NCBI GenBank assembly: GCA_036504735.1
Contig: DASXUQ010000009.1
Span: 64,001-103,203, forward strand
Source of the DNA: a bacterium
Lineage (GTDB): Bacteria; Electryoneota; RPQS01
DNA length: 39,203 bases
Reading direction: 5' to 3'
The position numbers and the translations under genes are program-made. A model generated the notes under the pieces. The model did not search any database, was not told where the DNA came from, and was given only the letters and a program-made list of their open reading frames with translations. This document shows, one piece after another, positions 17,483 to 25,868 of this stretch (within the stretch, counting starts at the first letter, position 1; each line of letters begins with the position of its first letter).

Positions 17483-17842
17483 CTAACCGTTTGAAGGCTC
17501 GTGTTGGGCGGGAATGAAGGGCTGGATCGCTGCCAACAAATCAGGCAAGTCGTGCCGAACGGTCTCCCAAACTACGGCCAGGTTCACCCGGAAATACTCG
17601 TGGACTAAACGGTGCCGCATTCCCGTGACGTCTTCCCAAGACACTCCGGTCACCGTTTGTTTGGCTTCCTTCGATAGTTTGGTGGCAGCCTCGCCAATAA
17701 TGGTCAGCATCCGGATCAGCGTGTGCTGCAAGAGTTCGTTGGACAGCAGATCTTCCCACGTCTGCCCGGCAGCATAAGTCTGTGCCTTGCGGAGCGCGGT
17801 TTCGATGTCTACCCGGTAGCCAATATCCCGTTCAGGCAGCAT
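17483..17842 (-). CDS. hepT: HepT-like HEPN ribonuclease toxin of a MntA/HepT module
   Basis: A 119-residue all-helical HEPN (DUF86) protein. The family motif RX4HXY is intact in MRHRLVHEYF (about residues 76-85), which supplies the RNase active site in this family. The start overlaps the end of the upstream nucleotidyltransferase by 11 bases, the standard tight arrangement of this type VII toxin-antitoxin pair. By family, HepT cleaves RNA (tRNA in the studied case) and is silenced by AMP additions to the Tyr of the motif. That the same happens here is an inference. The length is normal and the frame looks intact. Confidence 0.85.
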   Translation of the reverse strand: MLPERDIGYRVDIETALRKAQTYAAGQTWEDLLSNELLQHTLIRMLTIIGEAATKLSKEAKQTVTGVSWEDVTGMRHRLVHEYFRVNLAVVWETVRHDLPDLLAAIQPFIPAQHEPSNG

Positions 17843-18143
17843 ACACCCTCAGAACTGACTGCAACACGCTATTGCGCCGGATGAAATTCTCACTCATCTC
17901 CACTTCGCTGCGTTCGACGATGTCCGCTTCCCGACCCAGAATGGAGGTCAATTCGCGCTGCATGCGAGACAACGCAAAGAGCCCATAACGGACCGTCGGC
18001 GCGAATGCAACCAGGACGTCTATGTCGCTATCGGGGCGGAAGTCCGGGCGAACAACAGAGCCGAACAGGCTCAGTTCCACAATTCCCCAACGCTGGCAGA
18101 ATTGGGCGATACGTTCGTTATCCAGAGGGATTTGAGGTGCCAT
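17832..18143 (-). CDS. mntA: MntA-like nucleotidyltransferase antitoxin
   Basis: A 103-residue minimal nucleotidyltransferase when started at ATG 18143 (MAPQIPL). The longer frame to 18218 would add an unlikely cysteine-rich start overlapping a hairpin. The family signature is intact: LFGSVVRPDFRPDSDIDVLV holds GS, Arg and the two catalytic Asp residues (SDID). A third acidic residue is plausible in READIVERSEVE. By family the enzyme transfers AMP to HepT and so blocks it. It is co-encoded with the downstream hepT, overlapping by 11 bases. No strong ribosome-binding site is visible. Confidence 0.85.
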   Translation of the reverse strand: MAPQIPLDNERIAQFCQRWGIVELSLFGSVVRPDFRPDSDIDVLVAFAPTVRYGLFALSRMQRELTSILGREADIVERSEVEMSENFIRRNSVLQSVLRVYAA

Positions 18144-18216
18144 GGTTTGACGTGTTAAGCCACTGTTTTGACGATAACTGCAACAATGCAATATACAAAA
18201 GCGATCCTCAATAAGC

Positions 18217-18242
18217 AAGGGCCTGTTTCACAACAGGCCCTT
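18217..18242 (-). terminator. Hairpin terminator after the CheB-CheR gene
   Basis: AAGGGCCTGTT (18217-18227) pairs perfectly with 18232-18242 around the loop TCAC. It lies 75 bp beyond the end of the CheB-CheR gene and just upstream of mntA, so it separates the two units. Confidence 0.65.
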
Positions 18243-18317
18243 CACATTTTAAGGGTGCAGAAAGGGTGCTCATCCCGTAATCGAGTCTTCGAACGACCCC
18301 TTTGCGTGCCCGTTCCT

Positions 18318-21290
18318 TCAACTGGCTCCGTTTTCGTCCTTCGCTTCCATCGCCAGCAGAATCAAGTCCTGACTGAGGTGCTTATTACGGACACGGCGCG
18401 CATTCAGAATCAGCTTCCTTCGTCCTGTCGGCGCGGAGTCAAAATCCAAAACAAATCCGGTAATCTCCGTGTGACCTGGCAGCACGGTTTCGAGTTGCTG
18501 CTCGAGCAGCCGGTTATGCCACTGTCCCCCGCCGATTTCGGACAACAGCCTGCCTTCCGTTTCTTCCGGCGCTGCTCTGAAGAACTGATAGTAAGACCGG
18601 TTTGCCGAGACGACCCGGAACGTACTATCGAGGATAAGCAGCGGCTCGCGGACCGTGGCAACGATATTCTCCGCATAGGTCATGGCCTCCTGCGCCCCCT
18701 GCTCACTGTCTCTTAGAGAGCGCTCCAACTGCTTGATCGTCGTAATGTCCGTGAAGGTGAGCACCGCGCCGGCGATCACATCATTTCGTGTGCGGTAGGG
18801 ATGAATGCGCAGAAGGTACCAGCGGCCGTCCTTGGATTCGACATGTTCCTCCCGGTGCACCAGAGTGCGCACCACTTCGCGGGCCCGTTCGTCAAGGTCG
18901 CAGTTCACCAGATTGGTCATCACATGCGACAGGGGACGTCCGACGTCCGCCGGAATCAGGTTCACCAGGTGAGTGACCTCGGCGGTAAAGCGTTTGATAT
19001 GGAAACCGCCATCCACAAAGATCGTGGCGATCTCCGCGCTGTTCATAAGGTTGGTCAGGTCGTCATGGGCCACGGACAATTCCGAAACCTTGCTTTCCAG
19101 CTCCGCATTGGTCGTCGCCAGTTCTTCATTCGTGCTCTGCAGCTCTTCATTCGCGGACTGCATTTCCTCATTGGTGGAGGTCAATTCCTCCTGCACGCTG
19201 GCCATCTGCTCCATCGTGCTCTGCAGCAGGTCACTGGTCTGTTCAAGTTCCTTTTTCAGCGACGTTTCCGCTTCCGAGTCCTTCCCCTTCAGGCGGCGCC
19301 GTCGCCGGCGTGTTGCGGTTGCGGCGCCGACCAGGCTCGAGGGGTCTTCAAAAGTGATCAGCACCAAGCCTTGCATGGTCTGCAGCTGGTCAATGCGCCG
19401 GACAATAATCGTCACCGGCTGGGGGTGGCCATCCACTTCGAAATCTGCCAGTTCGACCCTGATCTCCTCGGGCTGTACGGCCGCTTGCCGCACCGCCCGG
19501 TTCAACTCCAGCCGCAGCCCTTCACGAGCCATGGCATAAAGATTCATGTTGGTCTTTCCGGCGGGCAGCTCGAGGTACTTGCCGGTGCGGCCATGCACGA
19601 ACACCACGTCTCCCTGAGGGGTCACTACGACCGACGGCGGAGCGTAGAGTTCCGCCAGCAGTCGACCGACAGGATCAGGGGCCATCTCTTTTTCCCGCAG
19701 CAGAACGGAATTGGGATAGGATCGTTCGCTCGCGCGGATCGCGGGCACAACCGGCATCTCGGGCAGCGAACGCCGCGCGGACGACGTAGCCCTGCGCTCA
19801 TAAATACGCCACTTGGAGTCGAGTGTTGCAAACAGGTCCGCCCGCGCGCCGATGGTTTCCGCCGAACCCAGAAACAGCAGGCCGCCGGGATTCAGCGCGT
19901 AATGGAACATGGACAGCAGCCGCTGCTGCAATTCCGGAACCAGATAGATCAGCAGGTTCCGGCAACAGATCAGGTCCAGCTTGGTAAACGGCGGATGCAT
20001 GATGACATCCTGCGGCGCGAACACGATCTTGTCCCGTATGTTCTTGCGCACTCCGTAATTGTCGCCTTCCCGCCGGAAGAACCGCTGCAGCCGTTCTTCG
20101 GACAGATCCGCCAGAATATTGGGGGGGAACAGTCCCCGCCGCGCGTTTTCAATGGCAACCTTGTCCAGGTCCGTCGCAAAGATCTGACAGTTCATGTCGG
20201 CGCCTGCAGGGAGAGCCGCCTGGCATTCCTGCACAGTGATGGCTACCGAGTAGGCTTCCTCGCCGGTAGAGCAGCCGGCGACCCAGGCACGGAACGGCGA
20301 GCCCTCGGGACCGTTCGCCGTGAGCCGCGAAAGCAGTCGTTCTTTCAACGCAGTAAAGGCCTCGGGATCGCGGAAGAATTGGGTGACACCGATCAGGAGT
20401 TCTTTACTCAGCAGATCCAGCTCCGCATTATTTTCCTGCAGATAGCGGACATAATGCGCCAGATCGTCAATGCGATGGATCCCCATCCGTCTTGCCAGAC
20501 GGCGATCGATCGTATTGCGCTTGTAGAGCGTGAAGTCATGGCCAGTCCGGTTCCGCAGCAGCACGAACACCTTCTGCAAGGGATCACCGCCCGTGACAAT
20601 CGCGGGATGCTCCGGGATAGGAAGATGCACAGACCGGCGGCTGTAATCCGCGATCCGGGCCGCCAGTTCCGGTGGCGGAGCGACAAAGTCCACCAGGTCC
20701 GTGGCAATGGCGCTGCGCGGCATGCTGTCGTATTTTGCCGATTGCGGGTCCTGCACGACCACCAGTCCGAAGTGCTCTTTGAGCGAACGCATCCCCTGCG
20801 TCCCATCGGTCCCCATCCCCGACATGATCACGCCGATGGCCCGGTCCCCGGCGTCGGCGGCGAGCTGGCGAAAGAAATAGTCGACCGGCAGGCGTTGCCC
20901 CCGAGGCTCGATCATCTCCATCAAGTGCAGCGTTCCGCGCAAGATGGATAAGTCACAGTTCGGCGGAATCACGTACACCTGATTCGGCTGAGTCCTCAAT
21001 CCGTCTGTCGCCTGCGTTACCGGCATGGGGGTGTGCTTCTGCAGCAATTGCGCTATAACCCCCTTGCGGTCCGGATCCATATGCTGAATCACCACAAAGG
21101 CCATACCTGTGTCCGGGGGCATGGCCTCAAAGAAGCTGCTGAAGGCCTCCAGTCCCCCTGCGGAGCCGCCGATTCCCACCACAAAGGAAGGCCCGCTTTC
21201 GTGTCCGTCCGCAGCCTCCGGCGACGGCTGCGTCATGGCGTGCTCTCTGCGCTGGGTGCCCGGCTTCTTGCCGCGATGGGTCTGATTCAT
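18318..21290 (-). CDS. CheB-CheR fusion with coiled coil and PAS domains
   Basis: A 990-residue cytoplasmic fusion. A CheB methylesterase domain (about 35-220) has GIGGSAGGLEAF with the nucleophile Ser, IQHMDPD with the His and GMGTDGTQG with the Asp. A CheR methyltransferase (about 240-510) follows, with the SAM-binding WVAGCSTGEEAYSVAI, then IFATDLDKVAIENARRG and CCRNLLIYL. A PAS-like part (about 560-650), a long coiled coil (about 670-745, with TNEEMQSANEELQSTNEELA) and two C-terminal PAS domains (about 750-860 and 880-985) complete it. It has neither the usual N-terminal receiver of CheB nor a kinase core. Its ATG overlaps the stop of the upstream histidine kinase by 4 bases (ATGA), so the two are translationally coupled. 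By family it would adjust receptor methylation; a role outside chemotaxis is also known for such fusions. Confidence 0.95.
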   Translation of the reverse strand: MNQTHRGKKPGTQRREHAMTQPSPEAADGHESGPSFVVGIGGSAGGLEAFSSFFEAMPPDTGMAFVVIQHMDPDRKGVIAQLLQKHTPMPVTQATDGLRTQPNQVYVIPPNCDLSILRGTLHLMEMIEPRGQRLPVDYFFRQLAADAGDRAIGVIMSGMGTDGTQGMRSLKEHFGLVVVQDPQSAKYDSMPRSAIATDLVDFVAPPPELAARIADYSRRSVHLPIPEHPAIVTGGDPLQKVFVLLRNRTGHDFTLYKRNTIDRRLARRMGIHRIDDLAHYVRYLQENNAELDLLSKELLIGVTQFFRDPEAFTALKERLLSRLTANGPEGSPFRAWVAGCSTGEEAYSVAITVQECQAALPAGADMNCQIFATDLDKVAIENARRGLFPPNILADLSEERLQRFFRREGDNYGVRKNIRDKIVFAPQDVIMHPPFTKLDLICCRNLLIYLVPELQQRLLSMFHYALNPGGLLFLGSAETIGARADLFATLDSKWRIYERRATSSARRSLPEMPVVPAIRASERSYPNSVLLREKEMAPDPVGRLLAELYAPPSVVVTPQGDVVFVHGRTGKYLELPAGKTNMNLYAMAREGLRLELNRAVRQAAVQPEEIRVELADFEVDGHPQPVTIIVRRIDQLQTMQGLVLITFEDPSSLVGAATATRRRRRRLKGKDSEAETSLKKELEQTSDLLQSTMEQMASVQEELTSTNEEMQSANEELQSTNEELATTNAELESKVSELSVAHDDLTNLMNSAEIATIFVDGGFHIKRFTAEVTHLVNLIPADVGRPLSHVMTNLVNCDLDERAREVVRTLVHREEHVESKDGRWYLLRIHPYRTRNDVIAGAVLTFTDITTIKQLERSLRDSEQGAQEAMTYAENIVATVREPLLILDSTFRVVSANRSYYQFFRAAPEETEGRLLSEIGGGQWHNRLLEQQLETVLPGHTEITGFVLDFDSAPTGRRKLILNARRVRNKHLSQDLILLAMEAKDENGAS

Positions 21291-23017
21291 GGTTGCTGTT
21301 CCACGGTTTGGGCGGCGGGAAGTTGCACCACGACGGTCGTTCCCTTTCCTTCCGCAGTGCTCAGTTCGAGTGTTCCGTTTGCCCCCTCGACCAGTGTGCG
21401 CGAGGTGGACAACCCGACATGCATTCCCTTCTCCCGGCGGGCTGCTATACCATCGGTGAAGGAATCAAAAATGTGCGGCAGAATGTGGGCCGGGATGCCG
21501 CTGCCATGATCCTGAACCGCAATGTGGACCATACCTCCCGACTGCTGAATGGCAAATCCGATTTCGCTTCCCTCCTGTGACGCCTTGAGCGCGTTGGTGT
21601 ACAGGTTATACAACACTTGCTTCAAGGCGCTCTCGCTTATCTTCACTGTGGCCTTGGAGGAAACGTCCACCCGCACTTTGATGCGGCGGGACTCCACATC
21701 CGCCGCCATGACCATCAGGACGTCATCGAGCACCCGGTTGGGATCGCACTGCGCGTTCACCTCGGTTACGGGTTGTCCGTAGCCGTACATCTTCCGCACT
21801 AACTGGGCCAGCCGCTCCAGTTCGCGGTTAATCAGCTCGAGAAACTGGTAATAGGGATGGTCCGGTGATATTCCTTTCCGAATCAGGCGGAAGGAATTCA
21901 GAATGCCGGCCAGGGGGTTGTTGATTTCGTGAATCACTGTTGCGGCGACCCGCCCGGCGGTGACCTCTTCCGTCATGGCGTCCCGCTGCTGCTCGAGTTG
22001 CCGGATTTGCGTCGCCCGCTCCAGCGATTGCCGCTCGACGTCCCGTGCAGCCTGGTGCAGCGCCTCTTCCACCCGCTTGCGGATCGTCACGTCGCTAAGA
22101 ATGCCGTCCGTGCGCTGCTTCCCGTTCACTTCAAAGGTGCGCACACTGCGGCTCTGAATCCAGATCTGCTCGCCGCTCTTGTGCCGGAAGCGGTATTCGA
22201 CTTCGTAGATATCCCTGCCCTTCGCCAGTCCCTGAAACGCCTGCAGAGCCGCGTCCAGATCCGCAGGCTCAATGCGCTCTTCCCAGAAATCGGGCTTGCT
22301 CTCCAAAATCTCGGCTGCCGTAAAGCCCGTCAGCCGCTCCACATTCGGACTGATATAGGTGAGCCGCCCGCGCTCATCCACCGTCCATGTCACATCCGGA
22401 ATATGCTGTACGAGCGTGCGAAAATGCTCTTCACTCTGCCGCAGCGCGTCCATCGTGGCCTGCAGGACGCTGACGTCGCTGATACTGAGCCGCAGTTGCG
22501 GCGGGCCGTCTGGGACTTCAAGGGCGAGGCCATCCATATGCACCGGAAAGGTCGTGCCGTCGGCACGCACCAGTGTCGCATCCAGCGGAACCCGGACCTC
22601 CGACTGGCGGGCCGCCTGTATATACGCCTCGAAAGCGCTCCTCGCGTCCGCAGCCACATAGCGCGCCAGTGTCTGGTCCAACAGCCTGCCGCGTTCAACC
22701 CCCAGCATTCGCGCGATCATCAAATTGGCCTTGACCATCGCGCCCTGCGCATCCAAGGTCACATAGCCAACAGGAGCAAAGTCATACAGACTGGAATAGC
22801 GGTCGCGTGACAGTCTGAGTTCCTCTTCGGCGCGCCGCAACTCTTCGTTCTGCATCTCCAGTTCAATCTGATGGACCTGGAGTTCGTGCACCAGCCGCAA
22901 CGCTTCTTCCGGCGTGATGGCCGCACTCTGCCCCCCCTCCGCGACTCTTGCGGTGAGTAGGGTTTCGGCCTGCTTACGCCGATCCTGTGACGTGGGTTCT
23001 TTGTCTTTCTTACGCAC
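21287..23017 (-). CDS. PAS-domain histidine kinase
   Basis: A 576-residue soluble kinase with a GTG start at 23017. An N-terminal helical segment (HELQVHQIELEMQNEELRRA, about 50-70) leads into PAS 1 (about 75-195) and PAS 2 with PAC (about 200-320). A short coiled coil and HisKA follow, with the H-box TVIHEINNPLAGIL (His near residue 363). The HATPase has the N-box NLYTNALKAS, G1 DHGSGIP and a shortened G2 region (HVGLSTSRTLVEGANG). There is no receiver and no membrane segment. It is coupled by a 4-base overlap to the CheB-CheR fusion, so the two probably work together. No response regulator is encoded beside it. The start is not backed by a good ribosome-binding site and could be later. Confidence 0.93.
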   Translation of the reverse strand: MRKKDKEPTSQDRRKQAETLLTARVAEGGQSAAITPEEALRLVHELQVHQIELEMQNEELRRAEEELRLSRDRYSSLYDFAPVGYVTLDAQGAMVKANLMIARMLGVERGRLLDQTLARYVAADARSAFEAYIQAARQSEVRVPLDATLVRADGTTFPVHMDGLALEVPDGPPQLRLSISDVSVLQATMDALRQSEEHFRTLVQHIPDVTWTVDERGRLTYISPNVERLTGFTAAEILESKPDFWEERIEPADLDAALQAFQGLAKGRDIYEVEYRFRHKSGEQIWIQSRSVRTFEVNGKQRTDGILSDVTIRKRVEEALHQAARDVERQSLERATQIRQLEQQRDAMTEEVTAGRVAATVIHEINNPLAGILNSFRLIRKGISPDHPYYQFLELINRELERLAQLVRKMYGYGQPVTEVNAQCDPNRVLDDVLMVMAADVESRRIKVRVDVSSKATVKISESALKQVLYNLYTNALKASQEGSEIGFAIQQSGGMVHIAVQDHGSGIPAHILPHIFDSFTDGIAARREKGMHVGLSTSRTLVEGANGTLELSTAEGKGTTVVVQLPAAQTVEQQP

Positions 23018-23092
23018 GGAAGGCTCGTTCGAGATGAATCATACTCGCATTACATTGTTCAACTTACGCCGGGAGTTACAGCCCTATTTGAA

Positions 23093-23111
23093 TATATGGA
23101 GAATTCATATA
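23093..23111. promoter_or_regulatory. AT-rich inverted repeat upstream of the kinase gene
   Basis: TATATG (23093-23098) and CATATA (23106-23111) form an inverted repeat with 7 bases between, about 76-94 bp upstream of the kinase start. It may be an operator. Confidence 0.3.
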
Positions 23112-23119
23112 ACAATCAA

Positions 23120-23173
23120 AGCGGCTGTAGGTGGAAAAATGATCTTGTCATTCTTTTTCCAACATCAGCCGCT
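23120..23173. terminator. Long two-part hairpin after the MCE operon
   Basis: AGCGGCTG (23120-23127) pairs with CAGCCGCT (23166-23173). An inner stem of TGGAAAAA...TGA with TCA...TTTTTCCA continues to a small apical loop near 23143. It lies between the MCE gene (end 23298) and the kinase start (23017), both on the minus strand. It is probably the terminator of the transporter operon, although a leader structure of the kinase mRNA is possible. Confidence 0.5.
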
Positions 23174-23297
23174 GGCGCAAAAGCACGTCAACCGTGTCAG
23201 CTTGCCAACATCAACAAAAACATCCCCTGAATCGTCAACCCGCAGGCAGGTCAGAACCAGCAAGGTCGGAGTCCATCGCCAATGCCTCCCCCAGCGT

Positions 23298-24170
23298 CTA
23301 AAATCCCCACAGCAGGAAACTCTTCTTGGCCTTCTTCGTCACAAACTTCATGTTCTCCGTTCCCTGCTGAATGTTGATCATCATGGTATCCATCGCGAGT
23401 GCGGCCGCCGAATCCGAGATCAGCCTTCCCGCGATACCGTGGCCCAGGCGTATGGATTCCATCATCTGCTGCAAGTCACTGGTGATCTGAATCGCGTTGT
23501 CAATCGGGATTTTGAGACGCGTTGTGTCCATCATCAGTTGCCCAATCGTGCCCTGGCGAAAGGAGGCCACCATCCCTTTGACATCGTTGGTGATGCCGAT
23601 CGCATTGGCAATCGGGACGGTCAAGTAGGTACTGTCCATCAGCAGTTGCCCGATCGTCCCCTTACCCTCGCGGATCGAGTGGACGATATCGGCCAGATCA
23701 CCGGTGATCACGGCCAGATTATCGTTCGTCTTTTTAACCGTACCCATTAACTGGTCAATATTCATAGGTGCATTCGTCTTGAGGGTGTCCCCATCTTCGA
23801 TTTCCGGCAGATTGCTGGTGCCGGGCGTGATGACAAGAACCTTGTTTCCCATCAGGCTCTCGGTTCCGATGACCGCTACAGCGTCTTTCTTTATGAACCG
23901 CCGCACGTCTTCGTTGATGGACGCGTCCACGCGCACCGTGGTGTCGCTTTCCATCTTTATGCGCTGGATGATGCCGACGGTAATGCCCGAAAACCGCACG
24001 TTGTTGCCCGCCTGCAGACCGCTCACGTCGTTGAAGATTCCGCTGATGTGAAAGGTCCTATTGAAGAGTTGCTGATTCATGCCCACGACATAGATCGCCA
24101 CGGCAAACAGGACAAAGCCGATCGTGATAAATATTCCGAGCTTGATATGGGTTGTTGCTTTTTTAATCAT
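23298..24170 (-). CDS. mlaD: MCE-family (MlaD-like) substrate-binding protein
   Basis: A 290-residue protein from ATG 24170. AAGGA lies 9 bases upstream of this start but directly abuts the alternative ATG at 24179, which decides the choice. A single N-terminal membrane anchor (about residues 10-30) is followed by an MCE domain (about 36-115) with LQAGNNVRFSGITVGIIQRI. The C-terminal half (about 140-280) holds a tandem repeat based on GTIGQL(L/M)MD(S/T)T and I(A/D)NAI(G/Q)IT(N/S)D, with a third degenerate copy. By family, MCE proteins form hexamers anchored in the inner membrane that guide lipids across the periplasm. It is the last gene of the run behind the permease and ATPase. Confidence 0.9.
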   Translation of the reverse strand: MIKKATTHIKLGIFITIGFVLFAVAIYVVGMNQQLFNRTFHISGIFNDVSGLQAGNNVRFSGITVGIIQRIKMESDTTVRVDASINEDVRRFIKKDAVAVIGTESLMGNKVLVITPGTSNLPEIEDGDTLKTNAPMNIDQLMGTVKKTNDNLAVITGDLADIVHSIREGKGTIGQLLMDSTYLTVPIANAIGITNDVKGMVASFRQGTIGQLMMDTTRLKIPIDNAIQITSDLQQMMESIRLGHGIAGRLISDSAAALAMDTMMINIQQGTENMKFVTKKAKKSFLLWGF

Positions 24171-24200
24171 GACTAACATTCCTTCGTATGCGAATTCACA

Positions 24201-25016
24201 TCATTGATGCGAATCGGTTTGCCATTCAAAGAATGACTTCACTTCCTCATCGTGCGAGTTTTCCAGCTCCTCGAACGTACCCTCCGCCACGCAAAGGCCG
24301 CCTTCCAAAACGACGATCCGGTTCGAAGTGATTTTCGTGCATTCCATATCATGGGTGATGATGATGGACGTTGTCCGGTTGGTTTTCTGCACCTCCAGAA
24401 TGAGCGTGCTGATTTCCCGCGCGGTAATCGGATCGAGTCCCGTGGTCGGCTCGTCGTACAGCATGATCTCGGGTTTCTGAATCAGCGTGCGCGCCAGTCC
24501 CAGACGCTTGCGCATTCCGCCTGAGAGTTCTGAGGGCATCTTGTCGATGGAGTCGGACAGTCCCACACTCTTCAACGCGTCGCGGACCAGCTCATCCGTT
24601 TCGGTGCGCGAAGGCCGGGGCTTCAGATTCCGCAGGGGGAATTCGAGATTCTCCCGTACGCTCATCGAATCGTACAGCGCCGCGCTCTGAAAAAGAAAGC
24701 CGATCTTCTTCCGCAGGCCCGTCAGCTCCTTCTTTCCGATCGTCGAAATATCCTTGCCGAACAGAATAAGGGTTCCCTCGTCCGGTTCCAGCAGCCCCAC
24801 CAGGCACTTGATGAGCACCGATTTTCCCGCTCCTGACCTTCCCAGCACCGCCAGACTTTCTCCCTTTGCCACATTCAAGGAGACGTCTTTGAGGATATCG
24901 GCGGTGGCAAACGATTTCTTCAGGTGCTTGATCTCAATCACATACGGGTTCGCTCCGCTGGATTCCTGCACCGGCGTCACCCCCCTCGCTTCAATCTCTG
25001 ATGACAGTAATTCCAT
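24201..25016 (-). CDS. mlaF: MlaF-like ABC transporter ATP-binding protein
   Basis: A 271-residue ATPase. Walker A is LGRSGAGKSVLIKCL (about residues 58-72), the signature LSGGMRKRLGLARTL (about 163-177) and Walker B IMLYDEPTTGLDP (about 183-195), followed by IIITHDME with the switch His. The motifs match the MlaF/MCE ATPase group. It powers the MCE lipid transport complex together with the permease encoded 16 bp upstream. The extended N-terminus of about 25 residues before the ABC core is slightly longer than usual, so a later start is possible. Confidence 0.95.
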   Translation of the reverse strand: MELLSSEIEARGVTPVQESSGANPYVIEIKHLKKSFATADILKDVSLNVAKGESLAVLGRSGAGKSVLIKCLVGLLEPDEGTLILFGKDISTIGKKELTGLRKKIGFLFQSAALYDSMSVRENLEFPLRNLKPRPSRTETDELVRDALKSVGLSDSIDKMPSELSGGMRKRLGLARTLIQKPEIMLYDEPTTGLDPITAREISTLILEVQKTNRTTSIIITHDMECTKITSNRIVVLEGGLCVAEGTFEELENSHDEEVKSFFEWQTDSHQ

Positions 25017-25032
25017 TCTTCAATACCTGACG

Positions 25033-25845
25033 TTACATGAATACGCTGATAATCTGCACGGCGACCAAATCAATAATGAATACGGACAGGGAGGCCATTA
25101 CGACGGCGGAGTTTGCCGCTCTTCCCACGCCCTCGGTTCCGCTGTTGGCATTGTACCCCTTAAAGGCTCCGATCAGGCCGATGGCGAATCCGAAGAAAAA
25201 GGTCTTGATGAACGCGGGCAGAATATCTATAAACGTGAGGCTTGCCATGGCCTGCGAAAAGAACAAGGTCAGGCTGACGTCCCCCCGCAGGTTGACTCCC
25301 AGAAACGATCCGTAAAACGAGCAGGCGTCGGAGAAGATCGTCAGCACAGGAATCATGATCGTGGCCGCCAGAACCCGCGTCACGACAATGTATTTGAAGG
25401 GGTCCGTACCCGACACCTGCATGGCGTCAATCTGCTCGGTCACTCTCATGGAGGCCAGTTCAGCCCCGATGCCGGAACCTATCTTGCCGGCACAGATCAG
25501 CGCGGTGATAATGGGACCGATTTCTCGCACGATCGAAACCGCGACCATCGCCGGCAGCCACGACTCGGCGCCGAACTGCAGCAGGGTCGGGCGCGACTGA
25601 ATCGTCAGCACGAGCCCCATGATGAAGCCTGTGATGGCGACCAGCGGCAACGACTTATTGCCGATCAGATAGCACTGCTTCAGGAATTCACTGATCTCGT
25701 ACGGCGGTTGAAGCACCTTGCGAACGTAACGAAACGTGAACAGGACGAGCTGCGCGGTGCCCTCGAAGAGGCTTTGCAAGCCGGCGTAGGCACGTTTCCC
25801 GGGAGACGGTTCAACCGCTATTTCAATATCCGCTTTAGTCATCAT
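25033..25845 (-). CDS. mlaE: MlaE-like ABC transporter permease
   Basis: A 270-residue inner-membrane permease of the MlaE family. About five membrane segments are seen after a cytoplasmic N-terminal region. Family segments include GFIMGLVLTIQS, IVREIGPIITALICAGKIGSGIGAELASM and the coupling stretch VTEQIDAMQVSGTDPFKYIV. A further start three bases later is possible (MM). It lies 23 bp downstream of the Nramp-like transporter and 16 bp upstream of the ATPase, all on the minus strand. No MlaB (STAS) or MlaC gene is present. Confidence 0.95.
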   Translation of the reverse strand: MMTKADIEIAVEPSPGKRAYAGLQSLFEGTAQLVLFTFRYVRKVLQPPYEISEFLKQCYLIGNKSLPLVAITGFIMGLVLTIQSRPTLLQFGAESWLPAMVAVSIVREIGPIITALICAGKIGSGIGAELASMRVTEQIDAMQVSGTDPFKYIVVTRVLAATIMIPVLTIFSDACSFYGSFLGVNLRGDVSLTLFFSQAMASLTFIDILPAFIKTFFFGFAIGLIGAFKGYNANSGTEGVGRAANSAVVMASLSVFIIDLVAVQIISVFM

Positions 25846-25868
25846 TAGATCTCACATAATTCAGCATG

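Noticed and set aside
18801-20951. A 716-residue plus-strand frame
   Set aside because: It is antisense to the CheB-CheR fusion, whose motifs are unmistakable.
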